Positions 34,618 through 43,121 of a DNA stretch of 64,000 bases are shown one piece after another. The notes beneath the pieces were generated by a model, which had not been told where the DNA came from, made no database searches, and was given only the letters and a program-made list of their open reading frames with translations. Position 1 is the stretch's first letter, and the number at the start of each line of letters is the position of its first letter. The stretch comes from Kitasatospora sp. NBC_00240 (GTDB lineage Bacteria; Actinomycetota; Actinomycetes; Streptomycetales; Streptomycetaceae): NCBI RefSeq assembly GCF_026342405.1, contig NZ_JAPEMU010000001.1:5828001-5892000 (forward strand), given 5' to 3'. Made by a program: the position numbers and the translations under genes.

Positions 34618-35882
34618 GCACCGCAACCGCCGCTCGCGCGAAGACGCCGGGCAGCGCGCCCGCCAAGAAGCGCAAGCTGTCCCTGCCGGTGGTGCTGCTG
34701 CTGATCGCGGGCGCCACGATCCTGTTCTCCGCGGTGGGGATGGCGACGGGCAACCACAGCCTCACCTCCTCCGGGCAGATCGCGGCGGCGCTCGGCGCCG
34801 CCGTGCCGATCGGCATGGCCGGTCTGGGCGGTCTCTGGTCCGAGCGGGCCGGCGTGGTCAACATCGGCCTCGAAGGCATGATGATCGCCGGCACCTTCTG
34901 CGGCGCCTGGGGCGGCTACCTGGTCAGCCCCTGGTTCGGCCTGGTGGCGGGCATGCTGGGCGGCGCGCTCGGTGGTCTGCTGCACGCCGTGGTCACGGTG
35001 ACCTTCGGCGTGGACCACATCGTGTCCGGTGTCGGCGTCAACCTGCTGATCCCCGGGATCTGCGCGTACGTCAACAAGATCTATTACAAGGACTACATCC
35101 CGTTCGGCGCCGGCGCCAACCAGTCGCCGCCCGCGGATCCGCTGCCGTACATCACCATCCCGGGGCTCTCCACCGGGCTGAAGAACATCGAGAACCACCA
35201 CTGGTTCGTGGTGTCCGACGTGGCCGGTGTGCTCGGCGGCCTGGTCACCAACCTCTCGGTGGTCGTGGTCCTGGCGGCGGCGCTGATCGTGGCCAGCTAC
35301 TTCGTCCTCTGGCGGACGGTGTTCGGCCTGCGGCTGCGCTCCTGCGGCGAGAACCCGACGGCGTCCGAGTCGCTGGGCGTCAACGTCTACAAGTACAAGT
35401 ACATCGCGGTGATCGCCTCGGGTGCCTTCGCGGGCCTCGGCGGTGCGTACCTCTCGCTGGTCGCGGCGCACTTCTACAAGGACGGCCAGACGCTCGGCCG
35501 AGGCTTCATCGGCCTCGCCGCGATGATCTTCGGCAACTGGATGCCGGGCGGCCTGGCCATCGGCGCCGGCCTGTTCGGCTTCACCGACAGCCTCCAGCTG
35601 CGCGACCCGGAGTCGGTGCACGTGCTGATCCTGGTGGTCTCGCTCGCCATGGGCCTGTTCGCCCTGTGGCAGCTCTACCGCCGCACGTACCTCGCCGCCG
35701 CGATCAGCTTCGTGGTGGCCGGCGGCCTCGGCGCCTGGTACGCGCTGACCGACCAGGTGCAGCGTCCGCTGATCGTCGCCACGCCGTACGTGATCACCCT
35801 CGTGGTGCTCGCGCTGGCCTCGCAGCGGCTGCGGCCGCCGAAGGCCGACGGCCAGATCTACCGCAAGGGGCAGGGCAAGTGA
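34614..35882 (+). CDS. Nucleoside ABC transporter permease 2
   Basis: A 422-residue BPD_transp_2 permease paired with the preceding gene. The family signature is ERAGVVNIGLEGMM in the early helices; the coupling segment is FGLRLRSCGENPTASESLGV. Ten or so membrane helices are predicted. It overlaps both neighbours by four bases (ATGA with permease 1, GTGA with cdd), so the transporter and the deaminase are translated together. Confidence 0.92.
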   Translation: MSTATAARAKTPGSAPAKKRKLSLPVVLLLIAGATILFSAVGMATGNHSLTSSGQIAAALGAAVPIGMAGLGGLWSERAGVVNIGLEGMMIAGTFCGAWGGYLVSPWFGLVAGMLGGALGGLLHAVVTVTFGVDHIVSGVGVNLLIPGICAYVNKIYYKDYIPFGAGANQSPPADPLPYITIPGLSTGLKNIENHHWFVVSDVAGVLGGLVTNLSVVVVLAAALIVASYFVLWRTVFGLRLRSCGENPTASESLGVNVYKYKYIAVIASGAFAGLGGAYLSLVAAHFYKDGQTLGRGFIGLAAMIFGNWMPGGLAIGAGLFGFTDSLQLRDPESVHVLILVVSLAMGLFALWQLYRRTYLAAAISFVVAGGLGAWYALTDQVQRPLIVATPYVITLVVLALASQRLRPPKADGQIYRKGQGK

Positions 35883-36274
35883 CGCCCGCTCCGACGGTCG
35901 ACTGGGAGGCGCTGCGCGCTGTGGCCCGCGAGGCGATGGGCCACGCGTACGCCCCGTACAGCAAGTTCCCGGTCGGCGCGGCGGCCCTGGTGGACGACGG
36001 ACGGACGGTCAGCGGCTGCAACGTGGAGAACGCCTCGTACGGGCTCGGCCTCTGCGCCGAGTGCGGCCTGGTCTCCGCGCTGCAGGCCTCCGGCGGCGGC
36101 CGGCTGGTGGCCTTCACCTGCGTGGACGGCGCCGGCGAGCTGCTGATGCCGTGCGGGCGCTGCCGCCAGCTGCTGTACGAGCACGGCGGGCCCGAACTGC
36201 TGGTCGACCTGCCCTCGGGCCGTCGGCCGATGAGCGAGGTGCTCCCCGACGCGTTCGGGCCCGAGCGCCTGTAG
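35879..36274 (+). CDS. cdd: Cytidine deaminase
   Basis: A 131-residue zinc enzyme deaminating (deoxy)cytidine to (deoxy)uridine. Zinc/catalytic motifs are CAECGLV (CAE type, as in tetrameric enzymes) and PCGRCRQ. The N-terminal substrate region reads YAPYSKFPVGAAAL and VENASYG. The GTG start at 35879 overlaps the permease stop codon (GTGA). Its product uridine is usable by the pyrimidine nucleoside phosphorylase encoded next. Confidence 0.95.
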   Translation: MTPAPTVDWEALRAVAREAMGHAYAPYSKFPVGAAALVDDGRTVSGCNVENASYGLGLCAECGLVSALQASGGGRLVAFTCVDGAGELLMPCGRCRQLLYEHGGPELLVDLPSGRRPMSEVLPDAFGPERL

Positions 36275-36305
36275 GTCTTGCGAGCGGCTCTGGCCGTTCC
36301 GTTTG

Positions 36306-36317
36306 TTACGCGCGTAG
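36306..36317. promoter_or_regulatory. Nucleoside-regulon operator upstream of deoA
   Basis: TTACGCGCGTAG, one base from the palindrome CTACGCGCGTAG. It overlaps a -10-like TAGAGT (36315-36320), 32 bp after the cdd stop codon, so deoA has its own regulated promoter besides any read-through. Confidence 0.7.
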
Positions 36318-36391
36318 AGTGTCGCGAGAGGCTGTGTGAACCAGTCGGCTCGCGGCACTCTTCGCTTTTTCCGACCCTCCTGGAGAACCCC

Positions 36392-37669
36392 ATGGACGCC
36401 CCCTCCGTCATCAGGACCAAGCGCGACAGCGGCGAGCTGACCGATCCCCAGATCGACTGGGTGATCGACGCCTACACCCGCGGCGAGGTCGCCGACGAGC
36501 AGATGTCCGCGCTGGCGATGGCGATCCTGCTCAACGGCATGAACCTGCGCGAGATCAGCCGCTGGACCGACGCGATGATCCGCTCCGGCGTCCGGATGGA
36601 CTTCTCCGCCCTGGGCGTGCCGACCTCCGACAAGCACTCCACCGGCGGCGTCGGCGACAAGATCACCCTGCCGCTCGCCCCGCTGGTCGCCGCCTGCGGC
36701 GCCGCCGTCCCGCAGCTCTCCGGCCGCGGCCTCGGCCACACCGGCGGCACCCTCGACAAGCTGGAGTCCATCCCCGGCTGGCGGGCGCTGCTCTCCAACG
36801 ACGAGATGATGACCGTGCTGCGCGACGCCGGCGCCGTCATCTGCGCGGCCGGCGACGGCCTGGCCCCCGCCGACAAGAAGCTGTACGCGCTGCGCGACGT
36901 CACCGGCACGGTCGAGGCGATCCCGCTGATCGCCAGCTCGATCATGTCCAAGAAGATCGCCGAGGGCACCGGCGCGCTCGTCCTGGACGTCAAGGTCGGC
37001 TCCGGGGCCTTCATGAAGAACCTCTCCGACGCCCAGGAGCTCGCCCGCACCATGGTCGGCCTCGGCAAGGCGGCCGGCGTCAACACCGTCGCCCTGCTCA
37101 CCGACATGTCGACCCCGCTCGGCCTGACCGCCGGCAACGCGCTGGAGGTCCGCGAGTCGGTCGAGGTGCTCGCCGGCGGCGGCCCCGCCGACGTGGTCGA
37201 GCTGACGATCGCGCTGGCCCGCGAGATGCTCGCCGCCGCCGGCGTCCACGGCAAGGACCCGGCCGACGCCCTGCGCGACGGCTCCGCGATGGACCACTGG
37301 CGCCGCATGATCAGCGCCCAGGGCGGCGACGTCGACGCCCCGCTGCCGGTCGCCCGCGAGCAGCACGTGATCACCGCCTCCTCCTCCGGCATCCTCACCG
37401 CCCTCGACGCCTACGCCGTCGGCGTCTGCGCCTGGCGCCTCGGCGCCGGCCGCGCCCGCAAGGAGGACCCGGTGCAGGCCGGCGCCGGCGTGGAGATGCA
37501 CGCCAAGCCCGGCGACCCGATCGTGGCCGGCCAGCCGCTGCTCACCCTGCACACCGACACCCCCGAGCGCTACGAGTACGCCATCGAGGCGCTGGCCGGC
37601 GGCATCGTGGTCGACCCGGCGGGCACGCCGTTCACGGCGAAGCCGATCGTGCTGGACCGGATCGCGTAA
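36392..37669 (+). CDS. deoA: Thymidine/pyrimidine-nucleoside phosphorylase
   Basis: A 425-residue enzyme cleaving thymidine, deoxyuridine or uridine with phosphate to the base and (deoxy)ribose 1-phosphate. The phosphate/catalytic region is KHSTGGVGDKITLPLAP (about residues 80-96). Further conserved parts are GRGLGHTGGTLDKLES and SKKIAEG with the catalytic Lys pair, and GSGAFM. The C-terminal PYNP domain contains AGAGVEMHAKPGD. TGGAGAACCCC precedes the ATG. It sits behind cdd with its own operator. Confidence 0.95.
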   Translation: MDAPSVIRTKRDSGELTDPQIDWVIDAYTRGEVADEQMSALAMAILLNGMNLREISRWTDAMIRSGVRMDFSALGVPTSDKHSTGGVGDKITLPLAPLVAACGAAVPQLSGRGLGHTGGTLDKLESIPGWRALLSNDEMMTVLRDAGAVICAAGDGLAPADKKLYALRDVTGTVEAIPLIASSIMSKKIAEGTGALVLDVKVGSGAFMKNLSDAQELARTMVGLGKAAGVNTVALLTDMSTPLGLTAGNALEVRESVEVLAGGGPADVVELTIALAREMLAAAGVHGKDPADALRDGSAMDHWRRMISAQGGDVDAPLPVAREQHVITASSSGILTALDAYAVGVCAWRLGAGRARKEDPVQAGAGVEMHAKPGDPIVAGQPLLTLHTDTPERYEYAIEALAGGIVVDPAGTPFTAKPIVLDRIA

Positions 37670-37725
37670 CCGCCCTCCGAGATGTGGCCGGGCCCCGCCG
37701 ACGCGATCGGCGGGGCCCGGCCGCC

Positions 37726-38097
37726 TCACCAGGAGTGCCACAGTTCGCCGTGGCGGTGGCGGGCGGGTTCGACAACGGCCTCCTCGAAGGCGGCCGGCAG
37801 CAGGATCTCCCGTAGCCGGAGCCGGGTTTCTGCCGGGCGCCGCGCTCGGCGAGATCGGCGCAACGGCCCAGTCGGGCGCTGTCGCGGAAGGCGTTGCCGT
37901 AGCAGTGGATCTCCAGGCTCAGCCGGATCCGCTCCGGGGTCGGCCGCCGGCCTTCGGCCCGTGCCTGCGCCAGGTGTGCGGTGCTGTACCGCAGAGTGCG
38001 CAGGGCGGCGCGGCGCCAGGGCTCGCTCCGGCGACGCTGGCGCCAGCACACCGCTGTCGACGGGCCGGTACGGGATGTGACTGATCGTGCGGGACAT
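37726..38097 (-). pseudogene. Frameshifted remnant of a small Streptomyces hypothetical gene
   Basis: Conserved-looking peptide runs pass between two frames. It starts MSRTISHIPYRPVDS (frame A, with CGGAG 5 bp before the ATG at 38097), continues in frame B as EPWRRAALRTLRYS and TPERIRLSLEIHCYGNAF, and returns to frame A for REILLPAAFEEAVV and EPARHRHGELW up to the stop at 37726. Two compensating shifts lie near 38045 and near 37827. The same set of segments recalls a small streptomycete protein family of unknown function. A sequencing error could mimic this, but decay fits the neighbouring broken Uma2 gene. Confidence 0.6.
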
Positions 38098-38205
38098 GGC
38101 GCTCCGTAGCCCGCCAGGTGGGTCCTGGCGTAACTGGCGGAAGCCGTGCGGGCCACGGGCTCGCAGACGCATGGTGGCCATGGATCCGTGCATCCGCCCG
38201 TCCGG

Positions 38206-38589
38206 TCAGGCGTAGGTGCGCAGGACGCCGGTGTCCAGGGACCAGGGCCCGACTGTCACGGTGTCACCGAAGGCGAACTCCGTGCGGGAGGTGTACCCGG
38301 GTTCGTCGTGGACGATCCCGGTGCCCTTGCGGGGCCCGGGATCGGGAAGGTCGAGATCGCCGAGGGCGGGATCGTCCTGACGCTGTCACCGGTCAGGCTT
38401 CATGAACTGGCCGTACTGCGGATCGCACGGCAGCTCAACGCCCAACTCCCGGACACCCACCCCGGGTACATCGCCCACGGCGGCGCCGACCTCGAAGACG
38501 CGGGGCTCGGCATACTGCGGAATCCAGACCTGCGGCAGCTGGTCGGCGATCCCGCGCAACCGGGCGAACACAGCAGGATCGATGCTCAT
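38206..38589 (-). pseudogene. Uma2-family nuclease gene, internally deleted and with an inverted middle segment
   Basis: The minus strand gives an N-terminus MSIDPAVFARLRGIADQL (start ATG overlaps the MFS stop codon as ATGA) and a Uma2-like C-terminus with PRKGTGIVHDEPGYTS and FGDTVTVGPWSLDTGVLRTY ending at 38206. The middle of the same family, VEIAEGGIVLTLSP, VLRIARQLNAQLPDTHPGY and LEDAGLGILRNPDL, is on the plus strand (38345-38546). CGGGATCG (38337-38344) and CGATCCCG (38547-38554) bound it. Reversing that segment joins all three parts in frame (127 codons), still without the ~60-residue Uma2 core. As it stands, the minus frame stops at codon 68. Confidence 0.72.
38337..38554. repeat. 8-bp inverted repeats bounding an inverted segment
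   Basis: CGGGATCG at 38337-38344 and its reverse complement CGATCCCG at 38547-38554 enclose 202 bp. They lie exactly where the coding strand of the Uma2 remnant switches. Confidence 0.8.
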
Positions 38590-39923
38590 GCCCGGAGTGT
38601 AGTGACGGCCGCACCCCGCCGGGCCTGGACCGCCTGCCGGGTGGCGTACAGCGTGACGCCGGCGGCGAGGGTCATCGCGCCGAGGCCGACGGCGGCGGCG
38701 CCGTCCCAGCCGACCGAGTGGTAGGCGTCGGCGCCGACGGTGCCGCCGAGGCTGTTCCCCAGGTAGTAGGCGATCAGGTAGAGCGCCGAGGCCTGGGCGC
38801 GGCCGTGGGTGGCGGTGCGGCCGACCGAGCTGGAGGCGGTGGCATGGCCGGCGAAGAAGCCGCCGGTGATCAGCACCAGGCCGAGCAGCGCCCCGACCAG
38901 CGAGTTGTTCAGCGAGAGCAGCAGGCCGGTGGCGGTGACGCCGATCGCCACGTACAGGGCGCCGCGGCGGCCGAGCCGGCCGGAGAGCCGGCCGGCGGCG
39001 GCCGAGGTGGCGGTGCCGACCAGGTAGACCACGAAGATCGAGGCGGCCAGCGACTGCGGCAGGCCGAAGGGCTCGGCGGTCAGCCGGTACCCGACGGTGT
39101 TGTAGACGGCGCCGAAGACCGCCATGAAGAGCATCCCCAGCGCGTACAGCCGGACCAGCAGCGGGTTGCGCAGGTGCGCGCCGACGGTGCGGGCGAGCGC
39201 GCGGGCGTCCACCGGCGCGGGGCGGAAGTGGCGGGCGGCCGGGATCAGCAGCCGGAAGGCCAGCGCGGCGAGCAGGGCCAGCGCGGCGGAGGCGGCCAGG
39301 CCCCAGCGCCAGCCCCAGGCGGCGCCGGCCCAGCCGGAGACCAGCCGGCCGCCCATGCCGCCGATGCTGTTGCCCGCCACGTACAGGCCCATCGCGGAGG
39401 CCAGCGCGCTCGGGTGGATCTCCTCGGCGAGGTAGGCCATCGCGGTGGCGGGGAGTCCGGCGAGGGCGGCGCCCTGGAGGACGCGCAGGATCACCAGGGT
39501 GCTCAGGTCGGGGGCGAACGGCAGGGCCATGGCCAGCGCGGAGGCGGCCAGCATGGAGGCCGTCATCACGGCGGTGCGCCCGTACCGGTCGGAGAGCGCG
39601 CTGGCCGGCAGCAGCGCCAGCGCCAGGCCGAGGGTGGCCGCCGACGCCGTCCAACTGGCGTGGCCCGGGGTGAGGTTCAGGTCGGCTGAGAGGATCGGCA
39701 GCAGGCCCTGGGTGGAGTACAGCAGCACGAAGGTCGCGACGCCGGCGGCGAACAGGGCCAGGTTGGCACGGCGGAAGGCGCGGTCGCCGGGGCGGTGGCG
39801 GCGGTCGGGGCCGACCGCGGGGCCGGGGGTCTTGGTGGCGGGGGCTTCGGTGGCAGGGGACGACTGGGTGAGGGCACCCGGCGGCACGGTGGCCGCGGAT
39901 GCCCCGGTACTGGCGGGTGACAT
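38586..39923 (-). CDS. MFS transporter (drug/arabinose-type exporter)
   Basis: A 445-residue major facilitator with 12 predicted helices after a ~55-residue Pro/Ala-rich N-tail. The loop between helices 2 and 3 carries the MFS signature SDRYGRTAVM, and helix 4 begins RVLQGAALAGLPATAMAYLAEE, typical of YnfM/AraJ-like exporters. The substrate is unknown. It is divergent from the LysR gene, which is the probable local regulator. The stop codon overlaps the ATG of the broken Uma2 gene downstream. Confidence 0.9.
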   Translation of the reverse strand: MSPASTGASAATVPPGALTQSSPATEAPATKTPGPAVGPDRRHRPGDRAFRRANLALFAAGVATFVLLYSTQGLLPILSADLNLTPGHASWTASAATLGLALALLPASALSDRYGRTAVMTASMLAASALAMALPFAPDLSTLVILRVLQGAALAGLPATAMAYLAEEIHPSALASAMGLYVAGNSIGGMGGRLVSGWAGAAWGWRWGLAASAALALLAALAFRLLIPAARHFRPAPVDARALARTVGAHLRNPLLVRLYALGMLFMAVFGAVYNTVGYRLTAEPFGLPQSLAASIFVVYLVGTATSAAAGRLSGRLGRRGALYVAIGVTATGLLLSLNNSLVGALLGLVLITGGFFAGHATASSSVGRTATHGRAQASALYLIAYYLGNSLGGTVGADAYHSVGWDGAAAVGLGAMTLAAGVTLYATRQAVQARRGAAVTTLRA

Positions 39924-39969
39924 GACACGACCGTAGGACCGCACCGACTGATGCGTCCAATACATGATT

Positions 39970-40000
39970 GACTCGAAACCCATACGTACGGGCATGAGTC
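39970..40000. promoter_or_regulatory. Candidate LysR operator in the MFS/LysR divergent region
   Basis: The dyad GACTC (39970-39974) / GAGTC (39996-40000) surrounds TACGTA (39983-39988) in a less GC-rich gap between the divergent genes. The layout suits a LysR-type dimer, but symmetry is partial. Confidence 0.4.
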
Positions 40001-40042
40001 GAGGTGGCGGGGGCGGCGGCCGCCGCCGGGGAGCGGGAACGG

Positions 40043-41059
40043 GTGACGGACGGCACCGAGCAGTCGGGGGAGCGGGCCGCGGGAGGGTCGCCCGGTGGGC
40101 TGATCGGGGAGTTGCCGGTGGAGCTGCCGATCCGGCTCGCCGAGCTGGGGCCGGAGGCGGCGGTGGCTCAGCTGGCGCCCAGGCTGGCGCAGTTCGCGGC
40201 GGTCGCCCGGCTGGAGCACGTGACCCGGGCGGCCCAGCTGCTGGGGATGCCGCAGCCGACGCTGTCGCGGGCGGTGGCCCGGCTGGAGGAGGAGCTGGGG
40301 GTGGACCTGCTGGCCCGTCAGGGGCGCACCGTCCGGCTGACCAGGGCCGGCCGGCTGCTGCTGGGCTCGGTCGAGCGGGCCCTCGCCGAGCTGGAGCGCG
40401 GCGCGGAGGCGGCCCGGGCGGAGGCGGACCTGGCGAGCGGCCGGGTGGCGTTCGGGTTCCTGCACACCATGGGGACGGACGCGGTGCCGGCCCTGCTGCG
40501 CGGGTTCCGGGCGGTGCAGCCGCAGATCCGGTTCCAGCTGGTGCAGGACTACACGGCGGCGATGCTGGAGCGGCTGCGCGCCGGCGAGCTGGACCTCTGC
40601 CTGGTCTCCCCGCTGCCGGACGCGCCGGACCTGACGGCCCGCCCGCTGGACGAGCAGCGGCTGGCACTGGTCGTCCCGGACGGGCACCGGCTGGCGGGGC
40701 GGCGGCGGATCCGACTGTCGGAGGTGGCGCGGGAGCCGTTCGTGGCGGTGGAGCGCGGGTACGGGCTGCGGGCGATCACGGACGGGTTCTGCGCGGAGGC
40801 CGGGTTCGTGCCGAGGCTCGCCTTCGAGGGGGAGGACGCCGAGACGCTGCGCGGGCTGGTGGCGGCCGGGCTGGGGGTGGCGCTGCTGCCGCCGGCCCTG
40901 GTGGCCCGGCCGGGGGTGGTCGAGCTGGAGGTGACGGCGCCGCGGACCCGGCGGGCGATCGGACTGGCCTGGGCGGCGGGCCGGCCGCTGACGCCTCCGG
41001 TGGCGGCCTTCCGGGACTTCGTGCTGTCGCGGCGGGGGCGGCTGCTGGAACACGACTGA
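40043..41059 (+). CDS. LysR family transcriptional regulator
   Basis: A 338-residue regulator, probably of the divergent MFS gene. The winged helix-turn-helix (about residues 35-95) contains FAAVARLEHVTRAAQLLGMP and QPTLSRAVARLEEELGVDLL. The effector-binding domain follows (periplasmic-binding fold, ~110-320). Start: GTG 40043 is preceded by GGGGAG at 9 bp; GTG 40004 is also open but lacks a usable ribosome-binding site. The long Ala/Glu/Gly N-extension before the HTH is unusual but open in both cases. A hairpin follows the gene. Confidence 0.88.
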   Translation: MTDGTEQSGERAAGGSPGGLIGELPVELPIRLAELGPEAAVAQLAPRLAQFAAVARLEHVTRAAQLLGMPQPTLSRAVARLEEELGVDLLARQGRTVRLTRAGRLLLGSVERALAELERGAEAARAEADLASGRVAFGFLHTMGTDAVPALLRGFRAVQPQIRFQLVQDYTAAMLERLRAGELDLCLVSPLPDAPDLTARPLDEQRLALVVPDGHRLAGRRRIRLSEVAREPFVAVERGYGLRAITDGFCAEAGFVPRLAFEGEDAETLRGLVAAGLGVALLPPALVARPGVVELEVTAPRTRRAIGLAWAAGRPLTPPVAAFRDFVLSRRGRLLEHD

Positions 41060-41074
41060 GCCGGGCGGGCCGGC

Positions 41075-41098
41075 GGCCCGGCCTGTGGAGGCCGGGCC
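41075..41098 (+). terminator. Terminator after the LysR gene
   Basis: A perfect 9-bp stem, arms 41075-41083 and 41090-41098, around a 6-nt loop. Confidence 0.6.
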
Positions 41099-41220
41099 GG
41101 GCCGGGCAGCAGGCGGGCCGGGGCGGTGGCGGCCGCGCAGGTCACGGGCCGGCCGGGAGGGGGCCCTTCGGTGGAATCCCGGTGCCGGTTCTTCGCCGGG
41201 TGTGATTCGTGCTAGGGAAT

Positions 41221-41232
41221 CTACGCGCGTAG
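41221..41232. promoter_or_regulatory. Nucleoside-regulon operator upstream of add
   Basis: The perfect palindrome CTACGCGCGTAG, located just upstream of the -10-like TACACT (41237-41242), where bound protein would exclude RNA polymerase. The -10 is 6 bp from the ATG at 41249, so the add mRNA is predicted leaderless. Confidence 0.75.
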
Positions 41233-41248
41233 GGGCTACACTCCCGCA

Positions 41249-42397
41249 ATGGAGAAGCAGATCCCCGTGACCGCGGGCACCACCGGCCCCCGCATCCCCA
41301 CTCCCGACCAGATCGCGCGCGCGCCCAAGGTGCTGCTGCACGACCACCTCGACGGCGGGCTGCGGCCCGAGACCATCGTCGAGCTGGCGGCGGCCTGCGG
41401 CTACGAAGGGCTCCCCACCACCGACCCGGCCAAGCTCGGCCTCTGGTTCCGCGAGGCCGCCGACTCCGGCTCCCTCGTGCGCTACCTGGAGACCTTCGCG
41501 CACACCTGCGCCGTGATGCAGACCCGCGAGGCGCTGGTCAAGGTCGCCGCCGACTGCGCCGAGGACCTCGCGGCCGACGGCGTCGTCTACGCCGAGGTCA
41601 GGTACGCCCCCGAGCAGCACCTGGAGGGCGGGCTCACCCTCGACCAGGTCGTCGAGGCCGTCAACGAGGGCTTCCGGCTCGGCGAGGCCAACGCCCGCGT
41701 GGCCGGCCACCGGATCCGGGTCGGCACCCTGCTGACCGCCATGCGGCACGCCGCCCGCTCGCAGGAGATCGCCGAGCTGGCCAACCGCTTCCGCGACCAC
41801 GGCGTGGTCGGCTTCGACATCGCCGGCGCCGAGGCGGGCCACCCGCCGACCCGCCACCAGGGCGCCTTCGACTACCTCAAGGGCGAGAACAACCACTTCA
41901 CCATCCACGCCGGCGAGGCCTTCGGCCTGCCGTCCATCTGGGAGGCGCTGCAGTGCTGCGGCGCCGACCGGCTCGGCCACGGCGTGCGGATCATCGACGA
42001 CATCACGGTGAACGAGGACGGCGGCGTCGAGCTCGGCCGCCTCGCCGCGTACGTGCGCGACAAGCGCGTCCCGCTGGAGATGTGCCCGACCTCCAACCTG
42101 CAGACCGCGGCCGCCACCTCGTACGCGGAGCACCCGATCGGGCTGCTCAGCCGGCTGAAGTTCCGGGTCACCGTCAACACCGACAACCGGCTGATGAGCG
42201 GTACCAGCATGAGCCAGGAGTTCGGGCACCTGGTGGAGGCCTTCGGCTACACCCTGGGCGACATGGAGTGGTTCACGGTGAACGCGATGAAGTCCGCGTT
42301 CCTGCCCTTCGACGAGCGGCTCGCGATGATCAACGATGTGATCAAGCCGGGTTACGCCGAGCTCAAGGCGGAGTGGCTGTTCAGCGTGGGTGGCTGA
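41249..42397 (+). CDS. add: Adenosine deaminase
   Basis: A 382-residue zinc enzyme converting (deoxy)adenosine to (deoxy)inosine. The TIM-barrel metal site begins with KVLLHDHLDGGL (the usual first His-x-His appears as HDH). The catalytic Glu and metal ligands are in FTIHAGEAFG, then DRLGHGVRI, CPTSNLQT and VNTDNRLMS. No Shine-Dalgarno precedes the ATG; the -10 is 6 bp upstream, implying a leaderless transcript controlled by the operator 41221-41232. Inosine would feed the PNP encoded at the window end. Confidence 0.95.
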   Translation: MEKQIPVTAGTTGPRIPTPDQIARAPKVLLHDHLDGGLRPETIVELAAACGYEGLPTTDPAKLGLWFREAADSGSLVRYLETFAHTCAVMQTREALVKVAADCAEDLAADGVVYAEVRYAPEQHLEGGLTLDQVVEAVNEGFRLGEANARVAGHRIRVGTLLTAMRHAARSQEIAELANRFRDHGVVGFDIAGAEAGHPPTRHQGAFDYLKGENNHFTIHAGEAFGLPSIWEALQCCGADRLGHGVRIIDDITVNEDGGVELGRLAAYVRDKRVPLEMCPTSNLQTAAATSYAEHPIGLLSRLKFRVTVNTDNRLMSGTSMSQEFGHLVEAFGYTLGDMEWFTVNAMKSAFLPFDERLAMINDVIKPGYAELKAEWLFSVGG

Positions 42398-42605
42398 GCC
42401 CTCGGCGGTGGCCGCGGTCCGATGGGCGCCCTCCCGAGCGGGATCGGCGCTCATCGGACAACTGGGCCGTGTGAGTGAAGCGGCTTTGATCCGCATGCGA
42501 CGGAGTCACTACGGTGTGCCAGTCGTTGCTGACACGGTGTGGCGGCGGGTGCCGTCCTACGCGCCCGGACGGCTGCCACCGACGAGGACTCAAGGGGACC
42601 AACTC

Positions 42606-42968
42606 ATGAAGCAGGCCACTCTCAAGGCCGCCGGCGTCGCCGCTCTCGGCGTCGCGATGGCCGCGGCCGCCGCCGGCACCGCATCCGCCGCCCCCGCCGC
42701 CACGGGCGGGCTCGGCACCCCCGTCGGCGCGCTCACCAACCCCGCCCTGACCGGCGCCGCGACCAACGCCGTCAGCAGCCTGCCGGGCGGCGACCGGGTC
42801 GCCAGCACCGTCGGCACCCTCGCCCCGAGCGCCGGCCAGGCCGTTCCGGCCGACGCCGCGCCCGCCCCCCGCGCCGGCCTGCCGGCCGTCCCCGGCCTCA
42901 GCAGCACCCCGGTCGGCGGCCTCACCGGCGCGCTCGGCGGCGCCGGCCTGCCCGGCCTCGGCGGCTGA
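42606..42968 (+). CDS. Small secreted Ala/Gly/Pro-rich protein
   Basis: A 120-residue protein of unknown function. A signal peptide covers about residues 1-28 (MKQATLKAAGVAALGV then an Ala-rich core to TASAAPA). The mature part is low-complexity with repeated TPVGALTN / TPVGGLTG / LGGAGLPGLGG units and no cysteine. AAGGGGACCAACTC precedes the ATG. It ends before the strongest hairpin of the window. It could be a chaplin-like or wall-associated peptide, but it lacks chaplin motifs; no call is made. Confidence 0.75.
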   Translation: MKQATLKAAGVAALGVAMAAAAAGTASAAPAATGGLGTPVGALTNPALTGAATNAVSSLPGGDRVASTVGTLAPSAGQAVPADAAPAPRAGLPAVPGLSSTPVGGLTGALGGAGLPGLGG

Positions 42969-43014
42969 CCCGGCACCGACCACCTGTCGCACGGCCGGGC
43001 CCGGCCGACCGCTG

Positions 43015-43069
43015 ACGCGGACAGGCCCGCGGGCCCCGGAACTCCCGGGGCCCGCGGGCCTGTCCGCGT
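43015..43069. terminator. 25-bp perfect-stem bidirectional terminator
   Basis: Arms 43015-43039 and 43045-43069 pair perfectly over 25 bp with a 5-nt loop, between the convergent secreted-protein and PspC genes. Confidence 0.92.
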
Positions 43070-43121
43070 GCTGACGCGGTTCTGTCCTCCTGCCGCCGGG
43101 GGCGCGCGCCGCGCCCTCGGC

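Noticed and set aside
38386..38589. The 67-residue minus-strand ORF starting MSIDPAVFARLRG as an intact small gene
   Set aside because: Only its first ~14 codons and the sequence after its stop codon look like one gene; the middle reads as the antisense of Uma2-like sequence. It is treated as the present state of an inverted pseudogene.
38146..38724. Plus-strand ORF across the Uma2 remnant
   Set aside because: Only codons within about 38345-38546 resemble a protein family; the flanks are antisense to the MFS gene and to the Uma2 C-terminus.
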